Source: Clostridiales bacterium (GTDB lineage Bacteria > Bacillota > Clostridia > Christensenellales > Pumilibacteraceae). Taken from it: a DNA stretch of 64,000 nt. How positions within the stretch are numbered: the stretch's first letter is position 1; each line of letters opens with the position of its first letter. Below are positions 14,538-24,284 of this stretch, one piece after another. The stretch is taken from positions 124,001 to 188,000 of the forward strand of contig JAFLVG010000001.1 in the NCBI GenBank assembly GCA_022508445.1, read 5' to 3'. The notes below the pieces were generated by a model, which was not told the DNA's origin, did no database searches, and was given only the letters and a program-made list of their open reading frames with translations. Both the position numbers and the translations under genes were made by a program.

Positions 14538-16337
14538 TTAGTCTTTCCAAAGATCGGAGAAAGTGTCCTCGTATATCACGGAATATTTATTGTAATTATA
14601 CGAGAAAACATTGTTTTCCCAATTAGTATATGCCGCACTTTCGCGATCCGAGCGTATCGGCGCTTCCAAAATATCGTAATATGTTTCAAGCCTACCGGGC
14701 GTCGTATAATCGTTAAGCGCCACCGCACCGCTGTTTACCTTGGATGCAAAGTACATGATATGCACACCGTAGTCGGTAATAACCTTTTTATAATACACCT
14801 GACCGGGGCGCAAGGTATCGTACATTTCGCGCGAAGCGTCCGCAAACTCTTGCATATAAGTCTCTCTTTCGCCGTCGTCCAGAGCATACTTGACGATATA
14901 GCCCTGATTGTTGCCGAACGCACCGGGATCTGTATTGTACAAATAAATCAAATCATCGAATGCAACGTCCGCACGCGTGATGTTTGCTTCGAGCGGAAGC
15001 ATGACCGAGCGAACATGCGACATAACGTCGTCGACGCTCATCGGACGAGTCAAATCGTCCTCGCCGTTTACGTGCGGATAGCAAGTAATCGACTCGGCAA
15101 GCTGCTCTCTGAACTCGTTAATCATCGCCTCTTGGTCGTCCTCTTGCAAAGACGAAACCTCGGGAAGCGCTTTATAATCGGAAAGCGCAGTCTTTTGATC
15201 GTCGGAGAACGGCAACAAGATGTGCTTCACATAGAAATAATTGCTGACGGGATGATAAAGAACTGACGAAGCATTAGACGACATTGCACTGTCGTAAGCG
15301 GAGATATCCGAAGAATACAGCTCGCGCTGTTCGTTGAGCGTGGACGTGTAGCGGTCAACCACCTCGTCGGTGCTGACTTTTACGCTGTCCGACAAATACG
15401 ATTGAAGCGCGGTTATCTTTTGCGAGCGTTCGAGCGATTCGCCACTGACGTAATACATGATGTAACCGAACTCGCTCTTGCTCTCTTTCATGGGATAGCT
15501 ATAATCCCCTATAACGGGATACACGGCCTCGATACCATTGGTATCAATGAGCTTGTCTATCGCCTTGATCTCATTGTTTATCTTTGTTTTGAGCCATTTG
15601 CGCTCAGCCCTATCCAAGCGGAAATCGCCTTTAACGCGCTGCTTGATGAGCGCAAGGAATCTGCGCACCGCTTCGCGTTCGAGCGAATTGATATCGCCGT
15701 TTTCGCCGTGAATTCCGGGATATTTGGAATAGCTCGGCTTCCAAACCTCTTCGGGCGTTTTGTTGACATCATCGGCCCCGTCGAATTCTTCGTCGTCCTC
15801 GTCGGGTTTAACCGGGTAAGTCGTGTCGGTCGAAACATTATCGTCACCCGTCGTGATTTCTTCTTGCCCACGGCTCGAAAGTATATCGTTTTTAATGGAG
15901 GTAAGCGTATTGTCGATAATCGAATAAATATTTTTTCTGATTTCGTTTTGCTCTGCAACGTCCCACTCGATCTTACCGCAATCGATGAGCGCGTCCACCT
16001 CGTTTGTAACAAGCTCGACATTGATGAGCATTGTCACCGCATAGTTGTAAAGTCCCTTGTAGTCGGCCCCGAACGATGAAGAAAGATTGCTCGCATTGTT
16101 GTTTACATACTCGACAAGATCGCGTTTGTAAATCTTTTTGGTCGCAGTCACATACTCGACGGTCTTATTTACGTCGTCATCATCGGTGGACACCGTATTC
16201 GTAATTGTATACGACTTGACGCGCGCAACTTCTTGTTGCAAGTCGCGTTCCGTGTCGTGAGTAAAGAACGAACAGCCGAGCAGCAAGCATGCCGTCAGCA
16301 CAAACGATAATATTCCGAAAACAATGCGTTTAAACAC
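14538..16337 (-). CDS. PrsA/SurA-like parvulin foldase lipoprotein
   Basis: About 599 residues from GTG at 16337, which has AGGTG 6 bases upstream; an in-frame GTG at 16346 is the alternative. A lipoprotein signal ends in LLLGC (Cys22 from this start). The parvulin peptidyl-prolyl isomerase domain is at about 370-540, recognisable from YVKHILLPF, the GNNQGYIV segment and the YGVHIMYF strand. Residues 150-215 are an acidic, probably disordered linker, and the remainder is a helical SurA-N-like chaperone region. Twice the length of PrsA (about 290). It should help fold secreted proteins such as the nearby amylases at the membrane surface. First gene of the foldase-ybaB-recR unit. Confidence 0.8.
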   Translation of the reverse strand: MFKRIVFGILSFVLTACLLLGCSFFTHDTERDLQQEVARVKSYTITNTVSTDDDDVNKTVEYVTATKKIYKRDLVEYVNNNASNLSSSFGADYKGLYNYAVTMLINVELVTNEVDALIDCGKIEWDVAEQNEIRKNIYSIIDNTLTSIKNDILSSRGQEEITTGDDNVSTDTTYPVKPDEDDEEFDGADDVNKTPEEVWKPSYSKYPGIHGENGDINSLEREAVRRFLALIKQRVKGDFRLDRAERKWLKTKINNEIKAIDKLIDTNGIEAVYPVIGDYSYPMKESKSEFGYIMYYVSGESLERSQKITALQSYLSDSVKVSTDEVVDRYTSTLNEQRELYSSDISAYDSAMSSNASSVLYHPVSNYFYVKHILLPFSDDQKTALSDYKALPEVSSLQEDDQEAMINEFREQLAESITCYPHVNGEDDLTRPMSVDDVMSHVRSVMLPLEANITRADVAFDDLIYLYNTDPGAFGNNQGYIVKYALDDGERETYMQEFADASREMYDTLRPGQVYYKKVITDYGVHIMYFASKVNSGAVALNDYTTPGRLETYYDILEAPIRSDRESAAYTNWENNVFSYNYNKYSVIYEDTFSDLWKD

Positions 16338-16372
16338 TTGTGACACCTACACCAATTAAATGTTGTCTTGTT

Positions 16373-16401
16373 ATTATACTAAACATCGACGAAAAAATCA
16401 A
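16373..16401 (-). promoter_or_regulatory. Promoter of the foldase-ybaB-recR unit
   Basis: TTGATT (16401-16396), 17-base spacer, TATAAT (16378-16373); leader about 30 bases. Between this promoter and the pulA terminator (16402-16563) nothing else is seen. Confidence 0.8.
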
Positions 16402-16563
16402 ATGTTTTCAATATGTTTTTGCCATTTATTTGCTTTTTTATTCGAGGAGTAAATTTGTTATGTCACGCTACTTGCGGCGCAACCACGCGCCTTGCGCGCG
16501 ACCGCAGTACTTGCCATGCGGCATATCTTATTCTTTTTTAGCAAAAGCGGACTTATCGCCGCG

Positions 16564-16600
16564 AATAAAAAACAAGAGAGCGACCGAAGTCACCCTCTTG
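16564..16600 (-). terminator. pulA terminator
   Basis: A 12-bp stem with two G-T pairs (16573-16584 with 16589-16600) closing a TTCG tetraloop on the minus strand and followed by TTTTTT. It ends the amylase-pullulanase transcripts. Confidence 0.88.
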
Positions 16601-16619
16601 CTTTATTTTGCGCTATGAA

Positions 16620-19600
16620 TTACTCTGCCGAAGGAGCGTCACCACCGTCATTTTCGGTTTCTTGTGTGACCTGCGGCTCATCGTCGCTTTGAGCGTCTTT
16701 CGGTTCGTCGCCTGCTTTGTCCTCGTCCTTGTCGTCTTTGCCGTTCGACTTGGATTTCTTCTTCTTGCCGTACATGACGCCGAACACTACGCCGCCGGCG
16801 ATAAGCACTGCCGCAGGAATGCCGATGCCGAGACCGAGCGCAAGCCCGAGATTGTCTTCTTCATCTTCCAACAACTGCGCGCTGTATTCCCAATCGGAAA
16901 CCGCCGACGCTTCAAGCTCGCCCTTCATGACAACTGCGGCACGCGCACCGACAGTAAACTTATCGCCTTTGAATGTGGAAAGCTTATCTGTCGCAGAAGC
17001 CTTGCTGCCGTTGATATAAACGTCGTATTCGCCTTTCGGCACGGAAACCTTCGCGGATTTATCCGAGTTATTGAGGATTACGACAGCATATTCATTGCTA
17101 TTGGGATCCTTAACGACATAGGAAATCACGCCGTCATCCAACTGATTGTCTTTGACTGTAACGCACTTATCTACTTGATCCTTGGTAGAAAGCTGGAACT
17201 GCGGCCATGCCTTTTTGATGCCGATGAGCGCCTTATAGTATTCGACCATATCGGCGTTTTCGTCCAAGAGATCCCAGTTGATAGCGTTAACCGAGTCAGG
17301 AGATTTGTAGGAGTTATCCGAGAAGTAGTAATCCGGATTTGTCTTATAAGGATTGGGACGGTTATCATAAGAATTTTTCTTGGTTGTAGGCTTGCTACGC
17401 AACATTTCCTCGCCGGCGAGCATAAACGCAATGCCTTGGCTTGTATACACCGACGTAGCGGCAAGGCGGTTCATAGCTTTAAGCGTGGACTTGCTGTAAT
17501 TGACCGACGCATTGAGCCTATCCCAAAGTGTGGAGTCGTCATGAGCGTCGACGTAGTTGATGTTCTGCGTGGGGTTGGCTGCGAAATTATTGGTCGCGCC
17601 GTAAACGCCTACGTAAACACTTTTCTCGGAGCTGTTAACGCCTTGCACAAAACCCTTGCCTTGCTTATCGAAGTTGCTGCCTCTCAAACCGTCACGAATG
17701 ACGTCGTCGAAGTAAGCGATGTTGGGCGTCTTTTTCGCATTGGCGAGAACGCATTGCTGCGTAGGCGCCAAAGGAGTGGAAGCCGCCGTCCAGCCCTCGC
17801 CGTAGATTAAAACGTCGGGATTGATCGCCGCAAGCTCGTTGTAGAGCTTATTCATAGTCTCGACATCGTGCAAGCCCATGAGGTCGAAACGGAAGCCGTC
17901 GAGCTTGTACTCCGTCATCCAATACTTGACCGAATCGATCATGAATCTGCGGAACATGTAACGCTCGGAAGCCGTTTCGTTGCCGCAGCCAGAACCGTTA
18001 CTTAACGCGCCGGTAGCGGTTTTGCGGAAGAAGTAGCCGGGCATAAGCTTTTCGAAATTGGAGCTATCCGCACTGCTGACATGGTTGTAAACAACGTCCA
18101 TAATAACCTGAATACCTGCATTATGGAGCGCCATAATCATCTGTTTAAGCTCGTTGACGCGCGTAAAGCCGTCGGAAGGATTGGAAGAATACGAGCCTTC
18201 GGGCATGTTGTAGTTGAGCGGATCGTATCCCCAGTTGAATTGGCCGGCTTTGTTGTAAGTGGCCTTTGTGAAATTCTCATCAACGGTAGCGAAATCGAAT
18301 ATCGGTTGGAAATGAATCTCGGTCACGCCCAATTCTTTAATGTAATCGAGCGCGGTGGATTTGCCGCTTTTGTTTTTTGTGCCGGTTTCGGTAAGTCCCA
18401 AGAACTTGCCGCGGTTGGCTTCGGAAACGCCCGAGCTCTCGTGAATGGTTACGTCACGAACGTGCGCTTCCCAAATAACGGCATGGGTATTGCCCTTCAA
18501 CTCGGGCATTTTTTGCGTTTCCCAGCCTACGGGGTTGGTGGAAGCAAGATCGAGAATCATGCCGCGCTTGCCGTTCTTGCCGCCGCTTCGCGCATACGGG
18601 TCGACGATTTCGCTATCGACCGCACCGCCTTTAACGGTGTAGGTATAGTACTTGCGGTTAAGGTCGGCGTTGACGGTCTCCGTCCAAGTGCCGTTAGCAC
18701 CCTTTTTCATGTCATAAGTCGTAGCAGTGCCGCCCTCGCCCGCGTCGTAAATATTAAGCGTCATTGCCGAAGCATACGGCGACCATACCGTGAATACAGT
18801 GCGCTCCGGGGTGTAGTCTGCGCCGAGATTGCCGCTGTAATTATACAATGTACCGAATTCATCGGTCGAGAACAATCTGGAAAGATCGACGCTGTGCTTG
18901 GAGAAGTTTGCATCTACGTCCACTTCACCCGTCGGCTCATCAACAACCCTGTATGATTTACCGAAATCGATAGACTCGGTAATACTTACGCCTACGGACT
19001 TTTTACCTACGACGTCGGATGCCGTTGAGCAGTCAAGCGAACCCACAACGTTGTTGGTGCTGTCGTATACCTTAAAGTACGACTTGGCCGTAATTTCCTT
19101 TCCGGTAGTCACGCGAACCGTATTAAAGTCTACGAAATAAGCATTGGTGATTTTAGGTTTCTTCGCTTCTTGCATACCCTCTGTTACCTCTTGCTCCGAA
19201 TAGTAAACATCCTCGCTACCGGAAATCAAATAAATGCTAACCTTATTCCCTACTATTTTATCGATACCGATAAACCTATCCACATCGGGATCTTTTGCCC
19301 AGCTTGCGCTTTTGACAAGGAAGCCTACTACGTTGCCGGCTTCGGGCGGATTGGGTACGGTAATAGTCTGTTTGAGTGTCGCCCATTTACTGCCGGCGAT
19401 ATCGACTGTTGCTGCGTCGAACTTATAATCAACGCCTTCCTTACCTATAAGCCAAACCCACATTGACCATCCGTTGTATTTGCCGTCCGGACGGTAGTAG
19501 TTGACCGTGAGGTCGAAGCTGAGACTCTCGGTATCCTCTGGGGCCTCGACGGGCGCCGACGCTTTGGTCTGCGGCTCCGTTTCTGCCGAGGCGGCACGAG

Positions 19601-19709
19601 AGCCGAAGATTAACCGCATCGGCAATGAAAGCAGTGCAAACGCCGCGATGAGTGCGACGACTGCTACGCTTTTAAAAACACTGCTGATTGCAATCGACTG
19701 TTTTTTCAT
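16620..19709 (-). CDS. pulA: Cell-surface type I pullulanase (GH13_14)
   Basis: 1029 residues. Pullulanase cuts alpha-1,6 branch points of pullulan, amylopectin and glycogen. Order: signal segment 1-42 ending in AASA; a CBM41-like starch-binding module about 63-165; an Ig/X-type module; a CBM48-like module about 285-375; the catalytic barrel with the type I motif FNWGYDPLNYNMPEGSY (491-507), DVVYNH (538-543), nucleophile Asp609 in DGFRFD, acid Glu638 in IYGEGW and the HDD (723-725) region IV; then a beta domain, a membrane anchor at about 965-990 (LGLALGLGIGIPAAVLIAGG) and a Lys/Asp/Glu-rich cytoplasmic tail. It is therefore displayed at the cell surface. It lies 67 bases after the amylase lipoprotein and is likely co-transcribed with it. 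Confidence 0.96.
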   Translation of the reverse strand: MKKQSIAISSVFKSVAVVALIAAFALLSLPMRLIFGSRAASAETEPQTKASAPVEAPEDTESLSFDLTVNYYRPDGKYNGWSMWVWLIGKEGVDYKFDAATVDIAGSKWATLKQTITVPNPPEAGNVVGFLVKSASWAKDPDVDRFIGIDKIVGNKVSIYLISGSEDVYYSEQEVTEGMQEAKKPKITNAYFVDFNTVRVTTGKEITAKSYFKVYDSTNNVVGSLDCSTASDVVGKKSVGVSITESIDFGKSYRVVDEPTGEVDVDANFSKHSVDLSRLFSTDEFGTLYNYSGNLGADYTPERTVFTVWSPYASAMTLNIYDAGEGGTATTYDMKKGANGTWTETVNADLNRKYYTYTVKGGAVDSEIVDPYARSGGKNGKRGMILDLASTNPVGWETQKMPELKGNTHAVIWEAHVRDVTIHESSGVSEANRGKFLGLTETGTKNKSGKSTALDYIKELGVTEIHFQPIFDFATVDENFTKATYNKAGQFNWGYDPLNYNMPEGSYSSNPSDGFTRVNELKQMIMALHNAGIQVIMDVVYNHVSSADSSNFEKLMPGYFFRKTATGALSNGSGCGNETASERYMFRRFMIDSVKYWMTEYKLDGFRFDLMGLHDVETMNKLYNELAAINPDVLIYGEGWTAASTPLAPTQQCVLANAKKTPNIAYFDDVIRDGLRGSNFDKQGKGFVQGVNSSEKSVYVGVYGATNNFAANPTQNINYVDAHDDSTLWDRLNASVNYSKSTLKAMNRLAATSVYTSQGIAFMLAGEEMLRSKPTTKKNSYDNRPNPYKTNPDYYFSDNSYKSPDSVNAINWDLLDENADMVEYYKALIGIKKAWPQFQLSTKDQVDKCVTVKDNQLDDGVISYVVKDPNSNEYAVVILNNSDKSAKVSVPKGEYDVYINGSKASATDKLSTFKGDKFTVGARAAVVMKGELEASAVSDWEYSAQLLEDEEDNLGLALGLGIGIPAAVLIAGGVVFGVMYGKKKKSKSNGKDDKDEDKAGDEPKDAQSDDEPQVTQETENDGGDAPSAE

Positions 19710-19776
19710 ATTTTTCTCCTTATAAATAATTTGTTTTTAACTGAATAAATTTAAACTGTTTTAACAGCTTTATAAA

Positions 19777-21537
19777 TTAAACTGCTTTGAGTACCGCAAC
19801 GGTCGAGGGCGACATCGTAAGCTTATTGTCGTCGAGCTTAACATTACCGCCGTCCGCTTTGAGCATGCCCTGCAAGCTATAACCGGCAAAGTTCGAGATG
19901 TCGAGTACGGCATCCTCTTCGCCGATATTGTGCGCAATAAGAACGGTACGATCTTTCCATGTGAGCGTATAAACGGCCACATAAGTGTTGAGCGAATTGA
20001 TAGCGCCCGCCGCACTCGCTTCGACTATTTTGCCGCTTGCGTCCAATCTGTACGCTTTCATCAAACCGCGCCCGATTTCGGGGAAGCGGTTGCGAAGTTT
20101 AATGGCATTACGGTAATAAGTCAGTATGGAATTGGGATCGGTGTTTTGACTCTTCCAAGATCCGAGCCGCTGTTTTCCGGAGAAATTCGCGCCGGGCGGA
20201 TCTTGTATTTTAGACCGACCGTCGCCCCAGTTAAACGGCAACCGTTTGTTGGGATCGTTGTTTTGCGAAGATTCGGAAAAACCGTTTGCGCCTATTTCCT
20301 CACCGTAATAAATATAAGGGTTGCCGGGCGAAAGCAAATACAGTCCCGCCGCTTTTTTGATCAGGCTCTTATCAAGTCCGAAAAAGCACGAGCTTCTGTC
20401 GTTGTCATGGTTGGAAAGGAAATTGGACAAAAGCGCGTCGGGATCGCGTCCTAAGACTCCTGCTTGGATATTAACCAGCTTTTCAACAAACGACGCGGCA
20501 CTGCCGAACCCGTTTATAACTTGGGCATAACCGATATCGGGATTGGCGGCAACGGCATAGTTGAAGTTGCTCATGCCCGTTCCGAAAAACGCTTGCACCG
20601 TATCATTGTCCGCCCAAACCTCGCCGACATTGTAGCAGTACTTGGCGATAGCGTCGTTTGCCCAGCCTTGCGCCGCCGCGACTTCTGCGCCTTTTGAATG
20701 ACAGTAATCGTTGAACCAGGTCCAGAATTCACCGTTTTCTTCGTTGTAAATGCTGTCGTAAGCGTTCGCCCACGGCACCGCGTCCAAACGGAACGACTTA
20801 ACTCCGCGCTCTAACCAGAAATCGACGATTTTGGTAATTTCCGCACGGACGTCGGGATGTTGAAGATTCAAGTCGGGCATTGCCGAATCGAAGTTGCAAA
20901 GATACTCAAATCCCTCGCCGCGCTTTTCATACCTTGCCTTGTCGATGCGCGGACCTTCGTCCCATTTGTAGAAGTTGTAGTACGCCATGTACTTGCTCGT
21001 ACCCTCTTCGATTCCGTCGCCTGCGACCTTTCCGGCACGGGCGTCGTTACGCGCTTGCTTAAACCAAGGGTGTTGCGACGAAGTGTGATTGAGAACCAAG
21101 TCCATCTGAATCCAAATGCCGCGCTTGTTGCACTCTTTGACAAGCTCATCGAAGTCTTCGAGCGTGCCGTACTCGTCGTCTATGTCGTAATAGTCGGTAA
21201 CGTCGTACTTGTGGTACGAAGGCGATTGATTTATAGGCATGAGCCAAATACCGTTGATGCCGAGATCGTCGGTTGTGGAATCGTCGCCGTCATTGAGATA
21301 ATCGAGATTCTTGATCAAACCCTTCAAATCGCCGATGCCGTCATTGTTGCCGTCCGCAAACGACCGCACAAACACCTCGTAATAAGTGCGACAGTAATCC
21401 TGCGGAATGTCGTAAGGATCTGTGTTTTTAGGCGCCGCAGGGTTGGACTCGTCCCCACCGCATGCAACGCTGCAAAGACCAAACGAACAAGTGACAACTG
21501 CCGCCATCAAAGCCGACAAGACCTTTTTAATTTTCAT
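19777..21537 (-). CDS. Alpha-amylase family lipoprotein (GH13)
   Basis: 586 residues from the ATG at 21537, which has GGAGG upstream; a start 7 codons earlier is less likely. The signal ends at Cys26 (CSVACGG), so the enzyme is anchored outside. GH13 motifs are complete: DLVLNH (146-151), nucleophile Asp252 in SFRLDAV, acid Glu306 in VGEVW and Asp378 in FLSNHDND. The FADGNNDGIGD calcium-site loop (60-70) resembles maltodextrin glucosidases and alpha-glucosidases of the oligo-1,6-glucosidase branch as well as surface amylases, so activity on starch or on short maltodextrins is equally possible. With pullulanase it should generate maltodextrins for the adjacent importer. Confidence 0.93.
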   Translation of the reverse strand: MKIKKVLSALMAAVVTCSFGLCSVACGGDESNPAAPKNTDPYDIPQDYCRTYYEVFVRSFADGNNDGIGDLKGLIKNLDYLNDGDDSTTDDLGINGIWLMPINQSPSYHKYDVTDYYDIDDEYGTLEDFDELVKECNKRGIWIQMDLVLNHTSSQHPWFKQARNDARAGKVAGDGIEEGTSKYMAYYNFYKWDEGPRIDKARYEKRGEGFEYLCNFDSAMPDLNLQHPDVRAEITKIVDFWLERGVKSFRLDAVPWANAYDSIYNEENGEFWTWFNDYCHSKGAEVAAAQGWANDAIAKYCYNVGEVWADNDTVQAFFGTGMSNFNYAVAANPDIGYAQVINGFGSAASFVEKLVNIQAGVLGRDPDALLSNFLSNHDNDRSSCFFGLDKSLIKKAAGLYLLSPGNPYIYYGEEIGANGFSESSQNNDPNKRLPFNWGDGRSKIQDPPGANFSGKQRLGSWKSQNTDPNSILTYYRNAIKLRNRFPEIGRGLMKAYRLDASGKIVEASAAGAINSLNTYVAVYTLTWKDRTVLIAHNIGEEDAVLDISNFAGYSLQGMLKADGGNVKLDDNKLTMSPSTVAVLKAV

Positions 21538-21722
21538 TATTCCTCCGTGTAAAAGCAAGTTGTAAGTTTAAATGAGATATTTATTCCATGCTGTTAGGCG
21601 CATCGCGTCGCACTGATATTATCCTACTCGCAAGCCATTGAGCGTAGCGAGAAGCTTGTGCTTTAACGGCGCGTAAACGCCCATCTCTACACTGTCTTTT
21701 CTATCAGCCTAAAACACACGAT

Positions 21723-21758
21723 AAACAGCATACGGAGTAAACACCCCGTATGCTGTTT
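21723..21758 (-). terminator. Hairpin after malG
   Basis: A 13-bp perfect stem (21723-21735 with 21746-21758) with a 10-base loop just past the malG stop; the run of T is weak. The rest of 21538-21722, upstream of the amylase gene, contains a small GAGCGTAGCGAG-type repeat near 21643 but no gene. Confidence 0.65.
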
Positions 21759-21772
21759 GCCGAAAGCGATGT

Positions 21773-22657
21773 TTAGCCTTTCGCCGCGCCACCCGTAATA
21801 CCTGCCACATAGAATTTTTGCATGATCAGGTACAAAATAACGATGGGTACGGCTATCAATGTACCGCCGGCACAGAAGTGCGTGAAGTGGCGGCCTATTG
21901 TGTCGTTATCGCCTGCGTTCAGCCATTGCTGAATACCGATTGCAACCGTATACTTTTCGGCATCGTTGATAAACACCTTTGCCAAGATAAAGTCGCACCA
22001 AGGACCGATAAACGCAGTGAGAATGGTGTAAATGATGATCGGCTTACTGAGCGGAATTATCATCTGCCAGAATATGCGGTTTTTGGTAGCCCCGTCTATT
22101 CTCGCCGCTTCGTCGATAGCCATAGGCACTGTATCGAAGAAGCCTTTAACGATATAGAAGCCCGTGCCTGCACCGATCGAGTAAACCAGAATCAAGCCAA
22201 GCAAGTTGTTTGTCAGATAAATCGTTTCGCCGCCGATAGTGAACGAGACCTGCTTAAAGATGTAGTACAAAGCAATGACCGAAAGGAAGCCGGGGAACAA
22301 ACCGAGAATAAGCGAAATGTTCATCAGCTTTTTACGAGCTTTAAAGCGAAGTCTGGAAAGCGCATAGGACACCATCAAAACGAACAGTGTGGAAATTATG
22401 CACGAGCCGGTAGCAACAATCAACGTATTGACGAGCCACTTGCCGTAAGGGTACATTTCATCGCCGCCGAACAAGTATTTGAAGTTGGCAAAAGTGTAGT
22501 GTTCGGGGAAAATGGTGGAAACCTTATTGCTGGTGTTCACGTCAAATGCGCGCATTATCATCCAAATGAGGGGGAACAACCAAATAACAACCATCACGGT
22601 CAAAACCAAATAGATTATCGTATCGGAGGCGATACGCTTCGATCTAATGCCTATCAT
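21773..22657 (-). CDS. malG: Maltodextrin ABC permease, MalG type
   Basis: 294 residues, six membrane segments. The EAA loop that docks with the ATPase reads EAARIDGATKNRIFWQMIIP (about 195-214) in the cytoplasmic loop before the fifth segment, as in MalG/CUT1 permeases. Start overlaps the end of malF by 4 bases. Together with MalF it forms the channel for sugars delivered by the MalE-like protein. No ATPase gene follows; the module must borrow an MsmX/MalK-type ATPase from elsewhere. Confidence 0.92.
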   Translation of the reverse strand: MIGIRSKRIASDTIIYLVLTVMVVIWLFPLIWMIMRAFDVNTSNKVSTIFPEHYTFANFKYLFGGDEMYPYGKWLVNTLIVATGSCIISTLFVLMVSYALSRLRFKARKKLMNISLILGLFPGFLSVIALYYIFKQVSFTIGGETIYLTNNLLGLILVYSIGAGTGFYIVKGFFDTVPMAIDEAARIDGATKNRIFWQMIIPLSKPIIIYTILTAFIGPWCDFILAKVFINDAEKYTVAIGIQQWLNAGDNDTIGRHFTHFCAGGTLIAVPIVILYLIMQKFYVAGITGGAAKG

Positions 22658-24189
22658 TGGAAAGTGTCCTCCTGTTTGATAGATTTAGAGCTGTTGAACA
22701 CAACAAGCGCAAACACGCTGCTTATGAGGAACGTGAATATACCGATAACCGCGCCGTGGCTGTATTCGGGCTCCGTACTGCTGACCGTCAATCTGTAAAG
22801 CCAAGTGACGAGAAGGTCGGTAGATCCGGCGCTGTTCGCCTTTGTGCCGAGGAACGGACCACCGCCCGTCAAGAAGAAGATGACGTTGAAGTTGTTGATG
22901 TTGCCTGTGAACGTCGTGATGAGCGTGGGGCCCATGACGAACATTATGTACGGGAAGGTAATCGAAATGAATCTGCGGATGGGGCCTGCACCGTCTATAC
23001 GGCTTGACTCATACAGCTCCTCGGGAATGTTCATGAGAATACCGTATGTGGAAAGCATGGTAAACGGCATACCGCGCCACAGGTTGATAACAATGACCAT
23101 TATTCTCGCGTTCATAGCGTCATAGGTAGCTCCGCCAAGCCAGTCGACGTTTGCGTTAATGCCGAACCACTGTCGCAGAATTTGGTTGAACGCACCCGTT
23201 TGAGTGGGGTCGCTGTTCCAGCCGAAGAACTGGCTCATCATCAAAAGCGAAACGAAGTCGGGAACGGCGATGACTATAACGAAGCAAGTGCGCCAAAAAA
23301 CTTTGAGCTTAATGGACTTCTTGTTTATGACCATCGCGAGGAACATTCCGAAGAAGAAGTTTGTGAACGTCGCAAAGAACGCCCAAATAAGCGTCCATCC
23401 CAAAACGCTCCAAATTTCCGTGCCGTAAGATTTTCCGAATACTTCCGAGAAAGCCTTAAATCCCGTCCAGTGGAACGGAGATACGTACTCGTCGTGGAAG
23501 AAGTCGTAGTCTGTAAACGCGATTGTTATGTTGCACACAAGCGGCAACACCGTAACGATAAGGACGCCGAGAATGGGCAAAGTCAACACCGTAACGTGAT
23601 AGCCGTCGTTGAGCGCATAGTTGAGTTGTTGCTTGGGTGAAGTAAGGGGCTTACCCGCCTCGACATCTTTTTGTGTCTTGTATGCCGACTTGGTGTTGTA
23701 AATCCACATATAGACGAAGAATATGGTTATTATGAACGCAAGCACGCTGAATATGATAATTTTCAGCGAGTTGTCGCCCATGATAAGACCTATCTCATCC
23801 TCTATAACGCCCTGACGTTTGTTCGAGAAGAATTGAGCGATATTTGCCCCGCCCAAAAATATCATGAACAGAATGTAGAATACCTCTACCGCAAGCATCA
23901 AAAAGCCTTTCAAAAACTGCTTTGGTCCACGCGAAAAGCTTCCGAATCCCATTACGAGATACGAAATACGCGTGCGCCAATCGCCGTTCTTGAATCTTAA
24001 CCACAATCCTTGGAAGCAACGCCCGATAGCGCACAAAAATCCCCAAATCTTAAAGGGGATGGCTTTTATGACGCTCCACAGCATTAAGCCTACGCCCTGT
24101 ATGTACGACCAGATTGCATAAACCAATCTGAGATACCAAGGGCGGTTAAATTGTTTCCAAGTAGGGATTGCTTGTTTATTTGATTCCAT
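22654..24189 (-). CDS. malF: Maltodextrin ABC permease, MalF type
   Basis: 511 residues, longer than minimal CUT1 permeases because of about 90 extra N-terminal residues of amphipathic and hydrophobic sequence and a P2-like insertion. The EAA motif is YESSRIDGAGPIRRFISITF. A cluster of membrane segments at about 105-125 and 150-172 precedes the core ABC permease domain (about 215-500). SD-like GGGAG lies upstream of the ATG. Lies between malE and malG, order malE-malF-malG. Confidence 0.92.
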   Translation of the reverse strand: MESNKQAIPTWKQFNRPWYLRLVYAIWSYIQGVGLMLWSVIKAIPFKIWGFLCAIGRCFQGLWLRFKNGDWRTRISYLVMGFGSFSRGPKQFLKGFLMLAVEVFYILFMIFLGGANIAQFFSNKRQGVIEDEIGLIMGDNSLKIIIFSVLAFIITIFFVYMWIYNTKSAYKTQKDVEAGKPLTSPKQQLNYALNDGYHVTVLTLPILGVLIVTVLPLVCNITIAFTDYDFFHDEYVSPFHWTGFKAFSEVFGKSYGTEIWSVLGWTLIWAFFATFTNFFFGMFLAMVINKKSIKLKVFWRTCFVIVIAVPDFVSLLMMSQFFGWNSDPTQTGAFNQILRQWFGINANVDWLGGATYDAMNARIMVIVINLWRGMPFTMLSTYGILMNIPEELYESSRIDGAGPIRRFISITFPYIMFVMGPTLITTFTGNINNFNVIFFLTGGGPFLGTKANSAGSTDLLVTWLYRLTVSSTEPEYSHGAVIGIFTFLISSVFALVVFNSSKSIKQEDTFQ

Positions 24190-24216
24190 ATAACATCTCC
24201 CTATTGTAATAACGAC

Positions 24217-24257
24217 TAATATACGCCGGGCCGAGAGCTGTCGGCTCGGCGTATATT
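24217..24257 (-). promoter_or_regulatory. Intercistronic stem-loop between malE and malF
   Basis: A long GC-rich stem (TAATATACGCCG at 24217-24228 with its complement to 24257, continuing through GCCGA/TCGGC) without a following T-run. Such hairpins after binding-protein genes protect the upstream message and lower expression of the permease genes. Inferred role. Confidence 0.7.
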
Positions 24258-24284
24258 AACCTCTCTTTTACGTCGGTAAATAGA

